A DNA stretch of 64,000 nucleotides, from NCBI RefSeq assembly GCF_002115725.1, contig NZ_JFKD01000014.1:1-64000 (forward strand). Direction: 5' to 3'. The notes under the pieces are model-generated. The model was not told where the DNA came from. It ran no database searches and saw nothing but the letters and a program-made list of their open reading frames with translations. Origin of the DNA: Marivita cryptomonadis (GTDB taxonomy: Bacteria > Pseudomonadota > Alphaproteobacteria > Rhodobacterales > Rhodobacteraceae). Of the stretch, positions 9,442-17,620 are shown one piece after another; positions within the stretch are counted from its first letter, which is position 1; each line of letters starts with the position of its first letter. The position numbers and the translations under genes were made by a program.

Positions 9442-10656
9442 ATGAGCAGTCTTGACGCGAAATTCGCACGGCTGGGCGCAGACAACGCACCGGGGCAAGA
9501 GGTGCGCCAGAATGCGGACGATCTGAAATCGGTGATGCGCGGCGATATCCTGCCGGGAATGCCGGTGGATTTCTCGCATGGCGATGTCGATGCGTTTGAG
9601 CCAACACCAGGCGCACGTGCCGCATGGGAAGCCGGGTTCGAGGAAGGTGGCGCACAAGCCTATACCGAATATCGCGGGGCCGCTGCGATCCGCCAAGACG
9701 TGGCCGCCAGCCTTGCCGCCTTCACCGGCGCGCCAGTCGATCCGGTGGATGAGCTGATCATCACCCCCGGCACCCAAGGCGCGTTGTTCCTTGCCCTTGG
9801 TGCGGTGGTGGACCGGGGCACCAAGGTCGCGATCATGGAGCCGGATTACTTTGCCAACCGCAAACTCGTCGCCTTCTTCGGCGGTGAGATCATGCCGGTC
9901 GCGCTCCATTATCACGAAGACGCCTCCCGGCGCGGCCCGGACCTTGGCCAATTGGAAGCCGCGTTCAAAGCTGGGGCAGAGGTGCTGGTGTTCTCGACTC
10001 CCAACAACCCGACCGGCGTTGTGACCCCCGAAGACGCGATCACCGAAATCGCCCGCCTCGCGGCAGAACACAACGTGACGGTCATCGTCGATCAGCTCTA
10101 TTCCCGCTTGCGCTACAGTGGCGAAAGCTACACCCACATGCGCGCCTGCGCGAAGAGGCCCGAGAACCTCATCACCATCATGGGGCCGTCCAAAACCGAA
10201 TCCCTCAGCGGGTTCCGCCTTGGTGTCGCGTTCGGTTCGGCGTCCCTGATCGACCGGATGGAAAAACTGCAAGCCATCGTGTCCCTACGTGCCGCAGGCT
10301 ACAGCCAAGCCGCGCTCAAGACGTGGTTCCATGAACCCGAGGGCTGGATGGACACCCGGATCGCGCAACATGAGGCGATCCGCGATGACCTTCTCAAGAT
10401 CTTCCGCGACGCCGGTTTCCCAACGGCCAGCCCTCAGGCAGGCAGCTATCTCTTCCCGGAACTGCCAGAGCTGGTGGTTTCGCCCGAGGATTTCGTGCGC
10501 CTCCTGCGCCTTCAAGCCGGGGTCACGGTCACACCGGGGTCTGAATTCTCACCGCACACGCGGTCCAGCGTGCGGCTCAACTTCTCACAAGATCACGCGG
10601 CGTCGGTCGCCGCAGCACATAGAATTGTCGAAATGGTCGAAAGGTACCGGGCATGA
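9442..10656 (+). CDS. Pyridoxal-phosphate aminotransferase, class I/II
   Basis: A 404-residue fold-type I aminotransferase. The YTEYRGAAAIRQDVA segment, the NNPTG motif (within STPNNPTGVV, about residue 190) and the PLP-lysine segment MGPSKTESLSGFRLGVAFG are present, with the C-terminal SVRLNF arginine for the carboxylate. The start ATG sits 6 bases after AGGGAGG; an upstream GTG overlaps that ribosome site and was rejected. It overlaps the next gene by ATGA. The partner dehydrogenase suggests amino-acid turnover involving aspartate, but the substrate cannot be named. Confidence 0.88.
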   Translation: MSSLDAKFARLGADNAPGQEVRQNADDLKSVMRGDILPGMPVDFSHGDVDAFEPTPGARAAWEAGFEEGGAQAYTEYRGAAAIRQDVAASLAAFTGAPVDPVDELIITPGTQGALFLALGAVVDRGTKVAIMEPDYFANRKLVAFFGGEIMPVALHYHEDASRRGPDLGQLEAAFKAGAEVLVFSTPNNPTGVVTPEDAITEIARLAAEHNVTVIVDQLYSRLRYSGESYTHMRACAKRPENLITIMGPSKTESLSGFRLGVAFGSASLIDRMEKLQAIVSLRAAGYSQAALKTWFHEPEGWMDTRIAQHEAIRDDLLKIFRDAGFPTASPQAGSYLFPELPELVVSPEDFVRLLRLQAGVTVTPGSEFSPHTRSSVRLNFSQDHAASVAAAHRIVEMVERYRA

Positions 10657-11456
10657 AAATCGGAATAGCAGGACTGGGCGCGATCGGGCTGCACGTCGCA
10701 CAGGAACTTGACCGGGGTGGTATCCCGGGTTGTGAATTGGGCGGCATCAGCGCCCGCAACGCAGACCGCGCGGCCGAGGCCAACGCGACCCTGTCAAAAC
10801 CCGCCCCCGTCTATACGCTGCACGAAATTGCAGATCATTGCGATATCGTCGTCGAAACCCTGCCCCCGCAATTGTTCATGGATCTCGCGATCCCGACTAT
10901 TGAGGCAGGCAAGGAACTGATCGTCCTTTCCGCAAGCCAACTCATGGGCCAGCAGGCGCTGTTTGATCGCGCGGCTGAAACCGGTGCCAAGATCCTCATC
11001 CCTTCGGGTGCCATCCTTGGTCTTGATGCAATCAAAGGTGCTGCGGTCGGTAATCTGGTGTCGGTGGTGATCGAAACCCGCAAACCCGTCGCTGGCCTCG
11101 CAAAAGCGCCTTATGTGATCGACAACAACATTGACCTTAGCAACCTGTCCGAACCGAAACTTGTGATGGGCGGGGCCGTGACTGATGTGGCCAAGGTCTT
11201 CCCGGCCAACGTCAACGTTGCCGTTGCGGTCAGTCTTGCCGGCTACGGCACCGACAAGACCCGAATGGAGGTCTGGGCTGACCCGTCTTTGGAAAAAAAC
11301 CAGCACACGGTCCGTGTGGTGTCGGACTCGTCAGACTTCACAATGACGATCCAGAACCGCCCAACCGAAGAAAACCCAGCCACCGGTAAGATCACGGCTC
11401 TCAGCGTGATCGCGATGCTGCGCCAGAAAACGTCAGTGCTTCAGGTCGGAACCTGA
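10653..11456 (+). CDS. Aspartate dehydrogenase-like oxidoreductase
   Basis: A 267-residue NAD(P)-binding protein of the aspartate dehydrogenase family, which converts L-aspartate to iminoaspartate or oxaloacetate plus ammonia. The Rossmann motif GIAGLGAIG is at residues 4-12; the catalytic domain shows ILIPSGAILGLDAIKGA and the FPANVNVAVAVSLAG block typical of the family. It is coupled to the aminotransferase by a four-base overlap. Without nadA or nadB nearby, a role in NAD synthesis is less likely than amino-acid catabolism. It ends 4 bases before the convergent small membrane-peptide gene. Confidence 0.85.
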   Translation: MKIGIAGLGAIGLHVAQELDRGGIPGCELGGISARNADRAAEANATLSKPAPVYTLHEIADHCDIVVETLPPQLFMDLAIPTIEAGKELIVLSASQLMGQQALFDRAAETGAKILIPSGAILGLDAIKGAAVGNLVSVVIETRKPVAGLAKAPYVIDNNIDLSNLSEPKLVMGGAVTDVAKVFPANVNVAVAVSLAGYGTDKTRMEVWADPSLEKNQHTVRVVSDSSDFTMTIQNRPTEENPATGKITALSVIAMLRQKTSVLQVGT

Positions 11457-11460
11457 CGGA

Positions 11461-11592
11461 TCAGTTGCCCAGACGCACATTGGAAGGGGAAGCGCCTTGT
11501 TCAGCGGCGCTCCACCCCATCTGATCCAGCGTATAATCAGCGCCAACGGCGATCACGGCGATGGCGACAAATCCAAAAAGCATGGCTTTCAC
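11461..11592 (-). CDS. Small single-span membrane protein, GTG start
   Basis: A 43-residue peptide beginning MKAMLFGFVAIAVIAVGAD with one hydrophobic segment (residues 4-18) and a polar tail. The GTG start overlaps the stop of the WD40-cytochrome gene as GTGA and has GAGGAG 8 bases upstream; a later ATG (11583) is too far from that site. The coupling makes it very probably translated with the cytochrome. I do not recognise a family. It may be an assembly factor or minor subunit of the formate dehydrogenase electron chain. Confidence 0.7.
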   Translation of the reverse strand: MKAMLFGFVAIAVIAVGADYTLDQMGWSAAEQGASPSNVRLGN

Positions 11593-12893
11593 TGCGAACT
11601 CTCCTCAGGCGCGGTTTCTTTGCGCAGATAGGTCACAAGATCGGCGCGGTCCTGCGCCCCCGTGATCCTCTGCATCGGCATCTTGGTGCCGGGAACATAA
11701 TGCTCTGGTCCGATATCGAAAAGAGCATCAATCGTATCATCGTCCCAAATTATCTCGGACCCGTTCAAAGCGTCGGAATAGGTGTAATCCTCGACCGTTC
11801 CCGCCTGACGGCCGAACAGGTCATAAAGGCTGGGTCCGGCGCGGCGGGCGCTGCCCGGGGTCAACGTGTGACAGATCGAACATTTCCGCATGAACTGCCG
11901 TTCGCCATTTGGCATCGTATCGGCGGCCTGAAGGAAGGACGGTGATCCAGTGGCCATCGGGTCGGCATCGCCCATCGCGGCAATGGGCCATGAATACATG
12001 CGCGGGTCCAACCCGCCTGCGTGGATATTGGTGCCATCGTTCGAAAAGGCCAGCGCCCAAACCGGGCCGCGCTCTGTCGCGCGAAAGTCGCGGGCGATGC
12101 GCCAGTCGGGGGTTTCGACCACCATAATGTAGCCTTCGCCATCCCCAACGGCGAGCAGCGCCCCATCCGGGCTAACAGCCATCGACAGGATAGGACGACG
12201 CTCCAGCGTCAGGTCGGCCAGCGTATCGCCGGTCGCAATATCCAGAACCCGCGTTCCACCATCAACCGCGCCGTAAGCCAGCCATCCGGCGTCATCGTTC
12301 AGCTCCAGCTCGTTCACGCCAAACCCGTGTTCGATCACCCGCTGGCGTTCGCTATTGATGCTCAGATCCCAAAGCCGGATGCTCCCATCGGCTGATGCGG
12401 AATAAAGCCCCATGCCGTCACGGGTAAACGCCACATCATTCACCGGCCCGCTATGCCCGGTCAGAAACACTGGCGCGCTGCCGTCCACAGGCCAGATCCC
12501 GATGCTCCCGTCCCAACTGGCCGAGGCAACCGCCGTACCATCTGGTGAAAGCGCCAATGACACGACCTTGCCTTTGTGCCCTTCCCGAACTGCGTCCGCA
12601 GTCCCGTCGGCACCCCAAACCCGCAACGTGAAATCGTCACCCGCAGAGTAAATCCGACCATCCGGCGCAAAGAGCACGGCGTTGACCGCTGCCTCGTGCC
12701 CGTCGAACCACACAGGTGTCTCATCCGACCAAAGCCCCACCGCGTTGTCGAAACTCACGGTGGCGATTTGGTCGGTGTCGGCCACGGCGATCCCCATGAT
12801 GGGGCCGCCGTGGCCTTGCAACGTAAAGAAATCGCCTGCGGCCCCAGAGGTTGCCCAAAACAGGGCCGCAGATGTGGCCAAAGCCTTACGCAT
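11589..12893 (-). CDS. WD40-repeat protein fused to cytochrome c
   Basis: A 434-residue exported protein. A signal peptide spans residues 1-19. Residues 25-305 form about seven WD40-type blades (for example IYSAGDDFTLRVW, SASWDGSIGIW, LYSASADGSIRLWD). Residues 325-425 are a class I cytochrome c domain with haem motif CSICH (338-342) and a probable methionine ligand in GTKMPMQR. The start at 12893 follows the gamma-subunit stop after a single base. The context suggests a periplasmic electron carrier or docking protein for formate dehydrogenase. The fusion is unusual; its partner is inferred only from position. Confidence 0.88.
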   Translation of the reverse strand: MRKALATSAALFWATSGAAGDFFTLQGHGGPIMGIAVADTDQIATVSFDNAVGLWSDETPVWFDGHEAAVNAVLFAPDGRIYSAGDDFTLRVWGADGTADAVREGHKGKVVSLALSPDGTAVASASWDGSIGIWPVDGSAPVFLTGHSGPVNDVAFTRDGMGLYSASADGSIRLWDLSINSERQRVIEHGFGVNELELNDDAGWLAYGAVDGGTRVLDIATGDTLADLTLERRPILSMAVSPDGALLAVGDGEGYIMVVETPDWRIARDFRATERGPVWALAFSNDGTNIHAGGLDPRMYSWPIAAMGDADPMATGSPSFLQAADTMPNGERQFMRKCSICHTLTPGSARRAGPSLYDLFGRQAGTVEDYTYSDALNGSEIIWDDDTIDALFDIGPEHYVPGTKMPMQRITGAQDRADLVTYLRKETAPEESSQ

Positions 12894-12894
12894 G

Positions 12895-14145
12895 TTACTC
12901 GGCAGGGGTGGCACCGCTTGGTGCCTTGCCTTCGCGCTGCTTGACCTCTTCGACCCACAGGCTGTGGTGCTCTTTCGCCCACTGTTCCTCGACCATGCCA
13001 GAGCCCATCGCGTCATAGGCGCCTTCCATGCCGACCGAGCCGATATAGATATGCGCCAGAATGATCGCCATCAGAACAAAACTGACAATGGCGTGCCAAA
13101 GCTGCGCATATTGCATCTCTTCATGCGGGGTCATGTTTTCGGGCAACACGCCAAAGCCCAGCATTTCGGGCAGACCAGTACTGTTGAGAATAACGAACGT
13201 CTTGGCAAACATCGGCAGTTCGAACGGGAACAGCAGCGACAGCCCCGAGACCGAGATCGACCCGCCCAGTACAATCACCGACCAGAAGATCAGCTTTTGA
13301 CCCGCGTTGAACTTCTTGGCCGGGGGATGCCCGCCACCGAACAGCCCGCCACCCTTGGCCAGCCATTTGATGTCGGTGCGGTCCGGCAGGTTGTGGATGA
13401 CCCACATCACGAATATCATGATCAAAGCCAGCATGAACGCCCAGGACACGTTGTTGTGCACCCATTTAGACACGGTGGCCAACCAAGCATAGCTTTCATG
13501 TCCGAAGGCCGGGATCAGGAACTTTCGACCCATCAGTGACACAAGACCCGTGATGCCCAGCAAGATGAACGATCCCGCCAAAAGCCAATGGCCAAATCGT
13601 TCAAAATTCTTGAACCGCTCGATCCGGCGTCCGGTCTTTTCTCCGTCGATCTTGACCCGACCACGCAGCAGGAAGAACAACACCAGTGCACCGATCGTCC
13701 CCAAAAGTAGATAGCCGCCATAGGTCAGCAAGGGGCCTTCGCGGAAAATGACCCACCACATGCCGCGATCCTGAATCAGCACTTCTGCCGCGGGTCCGCG
13801 CACCTGTGTGGTCACGTCTGCCGCATTAAACCGCATCCCGCGCCAAAGATCGGGATCGGACGCGCCGCCAAGGGTTCCCAACTGGTCCGTGATCCCAGCT
13901 GCCGCCTCGGGACTGCCCACGTTTTCGGCCCGGAATGTGTTGTCCACCGGCAAGCCCTGCTGTCGGCGCATGATGTCCTCGAGCGTGGTCGCACCGCCTG
14001 TGGCAGAGCGATCAATCTCGGTCTCGGCTGCAACGGATCCGGCTTCTTGTGCGTTGGCTTGTCCTGGGGCCACCCATGACGCCAGAACCACAACGGCCAT
14101 TGCGGCCATAATGCAACCAAGGATGAAGTGTCGAATGTCACGCAT
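12895..14145 (-). CDS. Formate dehydrogenase gamma subunit, cytochrome b556
   Basis: A 416-residue membrane subunit that anchors the periplasmic formate dehydrogenase and passes electrons to quinone. A signal-like segment (residues 8-30) leads a periplasmic region of about 120 residues, then a lone span near residues 142-162. Four further cytochrome b561-type spans follow, with haem-binding histidines in ERFGHWLLAG, VHNNVSWAFM and QLWHAIVSFV. The ATG at 14145 has GGGAGG upstream; the long in-frame extension before it lacks support. Unlike many relatives it is not next to fdhB: two unrelated plus-strand genes and a terminator intervene. Confidence 0.9.
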   Translation of the reverse strand: MRDIRHFILGCIMAAMAVVVLASWVAPGQANAQEAGSVAAETEIDRSATGGATTLEDIMRRQQGLPVDNTFRAENVGSPEAAAGITDQLGTLGGASDPDLWRGMRFNAADVTTQVRGPAAEVLIQDRGMWWVIFREGPLLTYGGYLLLGTIGALVLFFLLRGRVKIDGEKTGRRIERFKNFERFGHWLLAGSFILLGITGLVSLMGRKFLIPAFGHESYAWLATVSKWVHNNVSWAFMLALIMIFVMWVIHNLPDRTDIKWLAKGGGLFGGGHPPAKKFNAGQKLIFWSVIVLGGSISVSGLSLLFPFELPMFAKTFVILNSTGLPEMLGFGVLPENMTPHEEMQYAQLWHAIVSFVLMAIILAHIYIGSVGMEGAYDAMGSGMVEEQWAKEHHSLWVEEVKQREGKAPSGATPAE

Positions 14146-14342
14146 ATCCCTGCGTCCTCCCTTATGAGCGATCAAAACGCTCGGCCTTGCGAAATGCAGT
14201 CTTTTTGGGTCAGGTTTGACCGTATCTGATGGCGAACATGCCCTTAAAAAGATGGGCGATCGATACACCTTAGTCAGGATACTCAAGATGATGCCAACAG
14301 CAAGCCAATACGCTTGGAAAAAGGTCTCGGATCGCCAGACTT

Positions 14343-15746
14343 ATGGCTGATTTTCTGACCGCCACAAACGCCGCCATCGCAGCAGGTCTCGCGGTCCTTG
14401 CTTTGGTGGCCTCGTACCGCGCGCTGTTGACCTCGCGCACGCCGCAGGGCGCGACCGCGTGGATTCTGCTGATCCTTCTTTTGCCCATTTTCGGTACGCT
14501 GCTGTACCTCGTGTTTGGCCATGCCAACTACAAAAGCTTTGAACGCGAACGCCGCAAGTCGGATGAAGACATGTTCGATATGGCCTCTGAGGCCAGCGTC
14601 ACACTCGAACCGTCTCGGCTTGATACCTTTGCTCGCATCGCGCGCCTGCCCGTAACCGAGGGCAATGACATGTCACTGCTTGTGGATGGGAAAGCCACCT
14701 ATGACGCGGTGCTGGGCGCAATCCGGGGCGCGCAGCACACGCTCTTCGTGCAATTCTACACGATCAAGGACGACGATATCGGGCGTGACCTGCGCGATGC
14801 GCTGATCGACCGGGCCAAGGCGGGGGTGTCGATTTGGCTTCTGCATGACGAATTGCCGTTCTTCGGCCTGCCAAGCGGCTTCAAGACCAAGCTCGAAGAG
14901 GTTGGCATTCGGCTTGCCCGACCCAAAGGGCCGAAACGGCTATTGGGGCCGTTCCAGTTCAACTACCGCAACCACCGCAAACTGGTGGTGGTCGACAACA
15001 AGCTGGCCTTCACCGGCGGGCTGAACGTGTCGAAAACCTATGTCGGGCGCAATCCGTCCATCGGTCCGTGGCGCGACACCTTTGCCAGCTTCCGTGGGCC
15101 TGTTGTCGCCCAGCTTGCCCTGCATTTCTCGTCCGACTGGATGTGGGCCACAAGCGAAGACCTGAGCGAAATCGCAGCCGCCACGCCAGCGCCAAGCGGC
15201 CCGCTGCGGGCAGTCGCTCTTGCCCCATCCCCAGCCGAAGATATCGCGGCTGGCAATCTTTACTTTATCGCACTGGCCCATGCCGCGCGAAAGCGGCTCT
15301 GGATCTCCAGCCCCTATTTCGTGCCCGACCGCGACGTGCTCACCGCACTGCGCTTTGCCGCGCTGCGCGGGGTCGACGTTAAAATCCTCGTTCCGGGGCG
15401 GGCCGACCACTACATCACGTATTTCGCCGCGATGGCCTATTTCGACGACTTGCGTTCGGCCGGAGGTGAGGTCTGGACCTATGATCCGGCGTTCATTCAC
15501 CAGAAAGTCGCGTTGGTGGATGACGACATCGCCTCCATCGGGTCAATCAATCTCGACATCCGCTCGGGGCTGCTCAATTTCGAACTGACCGTGCTTATGG
15601 AGGGCAAGAGCGCGGCTTCTGCGGTCGATCATATGCTGACCACCGATTTCGGACACGCGACCCGTGTCGACATCGACCTGCCGGATCGCAACCTGATCGT
15701 CGGTATGCTGGCGCGCATCGCGCGGTTGTTTGCGCCAGTGCTGTGA
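14343..15746 (+). CDS. cls: Cardiolipin synthase (phospholipase D family)
   Basis: A 467-residue membrane enzyme condensing phosphatidylglycerol into cardiolipin. Two N-terminal membrane segments (about 5-22 and 38-58) precede two HKD catalytic motifs, HRKLVVVD (near residue 215) and HQKVALVD (near 390), each followed by GG/GS-N. This is the typical bacterial ClsA layout. The ribosome site is weak. It overlaps the next gene by one base (TGATG). The pair lies between two parts of the formate dehydrogenase locus, with no evident functional tie. Confidence 0.93.
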   Translation: MADFLTATNAAIAAGLAVLALVASYRALLTSRTPQGATAWILLILLLPIFGTLLYLVFGHANYKSFERERRKSDEDMFDMASEASVTLEPSRLDTFARIARLPVTEGNDMSLLVDGKATYDAVLGAIRGAQHTLFVQFYTIKDDDIGRDLRDALIDRAKAGVSIWLLHDELPFFGLPSGFKTKLEEVGIRLARPKGPKRLLGPFQFNYRNHRKLVVVDNKLAFTGGLNVSKTYVGRNPSIGPWRDTFASFRGPVVAQLALHFSSDWMWATSEDLSEIAAATPAPSGPLRAVALAPSPAEDIAAGNLYFIALAHAARKRLWISSPYFVPDRDVLTALRFAALRGVDVKILVPGRADHYITYFAAMAYFDDLRSAGGEVWTYDPAFIHQKVALVDDDIASIGSINLDIRSGLLNFELTVLMEGKSAASAVDHMLTTDFGHATRVDIDLPDRNLIVGMLARIARLFAPVL

Positions 15747-16423
15747 TGCGGATCGCCAGCTACAACATCCGCAAGGCGGTGGGGCTTGATTGGCGCCGCG
15801 ATCCGCTGCGGATCATTCGCGTTCTGGCCGATCTCGATGCCGATGTGGTGGCGTTGCAAGAGGCGGACAAACGGCTTGGTGCACGGCCCGCCGTGCTGCC
15901 CGAAGATGCGCTGTTCGACCAGACTGGGTTGCGTGTTCTCAATGTCACCAATGGCCCAAGCTCTGGCTGGCATGGCAACGCGCTTTTGGTGCGGGACGGG
16001 TGGCGTGTGGGCGCGACCGAAAGGCTCAGCCTGCCGGGGATCGAACCGCGCGGGGCATTGCTGGCCGATCTGGAAGGGCCGGGCCAAAGCCTGACGCTTG
16101 TGGGCACCCATCTGGGGTTGCGACGGGGATGCCGGCAGTTGCAACTGGCGCATCTTTTGGAAGAGCTGGAGGCGCGGACGGACCGCGCGGTGATCGCAGG
16201 GGATTTCAACGAATGGTCGCCGCGCATCGGCTTTGATATTCTGGAACACGCCTTTGACGTGATCAGCCCGGGGCGCAGTTTTCACGCCTCGCGCCCGATC
16301 GCACCGCTGGATCGCTTTGCCGTCGGGCGCGGGTTGCAGGTGGCCGGGGCAGGGGTGTTCGAGCAGGGCGAGGCGCGGCGCGCGTCAGACCATCTTCCGG
16401 TGTGGATGGATCTCGACCTTTGA
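15746..16423 (+). CDS. Endonuclease/exonuclease/phosphatase family protein
   Basis: A 225-residue metal-dependent hydrolase of the EEP fold. Conserved residues are in RIASYNIRKAVG (2-13), VVALQEAD (metal-binding Glu), THLGLR, AGDFNEW and the terminal SDHLPV. Family members cleave nucleic acids or phosphodiester lipids. Coupling to cls (stop/start overlap TGATG) suggests a phospholipid-related role, but the sequence alone cannot decide. A GTG three bases earlier is in frame but less likely. Confidence 0.88.
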   Translation: MRIASYNIRKAVGLDWRRDPLRIIRVLADLDADVVALQEADKRLGARPAVLPEDALFDQTGLRVLNVTNGPSSGWHGNALLVRDGWRVGATERLSLPGIEPRGALLADLEGPGQSLTLVGTHLGLRRGCRQLQLAHLLEELEARTDRAVIAGDFNEWSPRIGFDILEHAFDVISPGRSFHASRPIAPLDRFAVGRGLQVAGAGVFEQGEARRASDHLPVWMDLDL

Positions 16424-16430
16424 GGTGGCG

Positions 16431-16495
16431 CCGCATTTTCAGAAATGCGGTTCAGAGCCTTTGAAGGCTCTGAACAAGACCTTTCGAAAGGTCTT
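16431..16495. repeat. Hairpin array with TTYGAA cores, copy 1
   Basis: Three adjacent palindromes: an 8-bp stem (CCGCATTT) around TCAG (16431-16450), a 24-bp palindrome centred on TTTGAA (16451-16474), and AAGACCTTTCGAAAGGTCTT (16476-16495). The last two share a core with two other arrays in this window (24840-24930 and 28239-28304) though the stems differ. All three arrays lie between convergent genes, so bidirectional termination or mRNA 3' protection is plausible. Confidence 0.8.
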
Positions 16496-16854
16496 GGCAC
16501 CGCACGCACCGTTTGTCGCTCCTTAACCAACTCTCCGCCATACCCGCCCCCACAAAAGCTTTTGAGCGGGAAGGGTCACTCCCATGCCGCGTAGACGACA
16601 CTGACTCGCGAGGTTTGCGAAAAACAAACACTGTGTGTTGCCAATGTCCCGAGAGCGCGCAGCGCGGCAGGGTATTGGCGATCCATGATTTCGCAAAACT
16701 CGCATTTCTCTCGTATGCCGAAAGGCTGACCTTGAGAGACCGGTCTGAACAGGCTTCGGCACCCCCGGAGTACAGGTCACGCGTTAAATCGCGGACGCGA
16801 GAGAACCGTCAGGCCCACGGGGCGGCGCCGCTTCTTTCTTGAATGACGATCACA

Positions 16855-16945
16855 TGCCGGGCAAATGCCCGGCCTACACCAAGACCACCCGGCGGGATGA
16901 CACCTGACCGGACGCACCTGCGTAGGCCGGAGCTTGAGTCCGGCA
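16855..16945. repeat. REPIN-like inverted doublet of GTAG-headed palindromes
   Basis: Two REP-like units face each other. The left one, read on the minus strand, is GTAGGCCGGG followed by CATTTGCCCGGCA (16855-16877). The right one, on the plus strand, is GTAGGCCGGA then GCTTGAGTCCGGCA (16922-16945). A GTAG head plus an imperfect GC palindrome is the form of REP sequences mobilised by RAYT transposases, and an inverted pair is a REPIN. No RAYT gene is in the window. Confidence 0.65.
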
Positions 16946-16956
16946 CACCCCAACGA

Positions 16957-16986
16957 AAAAGCCCCGGAGCGAACTCCGGGGCTTTT
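16957..16986 (-). terminator. Intrinsic terminator downstream of fdhB
   Basis: A perfect GCCCCGGAG/CTCCGGGGC stem with a 4-base loop is flanked by A-runs and T-runs, so it can work in both directions. On the minus strand it lies 26 bases after the fdhB stop and ends the fdhA-fdhB transcript, separating it from the gamma gene. Confidence 0.88.
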
Positions 16987-17012
16987 CTTTGGTCAATCGT
17001 GTGAAACGACGA

Positions 17013-17606
17013 TCAGCCGTCTTTCTGGTCGTAGGCCGTACCCCAGCCCCATGCGCCAGAGCCGAAGCCACGGGCGACAACGCGCTCGCGGTAGATCGAC
17101 GCGACGATGTCGCCGTCACCGGCCAGCAGGGCCTTGGTGGCGCACATTTCCGCACAGATCGGCAGCTTGCCTTCGTCGATCCGGTTGCGACCGTACTTGG
17201 CGAACTCGGCTGTGGAGTGGTTCTCTTCCGGGCCACCGGCGCAGAAGGTGCACTTGTCCATCTTGCCACGGCTGCCGAAGTTGCCCGCTTGCGGGTACTG
17301 CGGTGCGCCGAACGGGCAGGCATAGAAGCAGTAGCCGCAGCCGATGCACAGGTCCTTGGAGTGCAGGACCACACCTTCTTCGTTCTGGTAGAAGCAATCC
17401 ACCGGGCAGACGGCCATACAGGGCGCGTCCGAACAGTGCATACAGGCCACCGAAATCGACCGTTCACCGGGGCTGCCGTCGTTGATCGTGACCACCTTGC
17501 GGCGGTTGATCCCCCACGGAACCTCGTGCTCGTTCTTACAGGCTGTGACGCAGGCGTTGCATTCAATGCAGCGTTCGGCGTCGACAAGGAATTTAGCTCG
17601 TGCCAT
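17013..17606 (-). CDS. fdhB: Formate dehydrogenase beta subunit, iron-sulfur
   Basis: A 197-residue four-cluster ferredoxin subunit that relays electrons from the molybdenum/tungsten site to the membrane cytochrome. Cysteine groups are [11 protein letters not shown] (13-23), [26 protein letters not shown], and CTFC with a later CAEMC. It is the short FDH3 type without the C-terminal membrane anchor of E. coli FdnH. It has no signal of its own and is probably exported with the Tat-bearing alpha subunit. It follows fdhA after 14 bases and ends before a strong terminator. Confidence 0.94.
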   Translation of the reverse strand: MARAKFLVDAERCIECNACVTACKNEHEVPWGINRRKVVTINDGSPGERSISVACMHCSDAPCMAVCPVDCFYQNEEGVVLHSKDLCIGCGYCFYACPFGAPQYPQAGNFGSRGKMDKCTFCAGGPEENHSTAEFAKYGRNRIDEGKLPICAEMCATKALLAGDGDIVASIYRERVVARGFGSGAWGWGTAYDQKDG

Positions 17607-17620
17607 GTCTCATGTCCTCC

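Larger units (their letters stand above)
16424..17012. other. Gene-free region with several repeat elements
   Basis: This 589-base gap between convergent genes holds a hairpin array at its left end, an AT-richer stretch (about 16500-16850) with no credible gene or tRNA, a REPIN-like doublet, and a strong terminator on the fdhB side. Short reading frames here lack ribosome sites and family resemblance. Confidence 0.7.

Noticed and set aside
9208-10272. 354-residue minus-strand frame over the aminotransferase
   Set aside because: The plus-strand aminotransferase has full motifs and a good ribosome site.
16500-16850. tRNA or small gene in the gap before fdhB
   Set aside because: No cloverleaf features and no frame with a ribosome site or family match.
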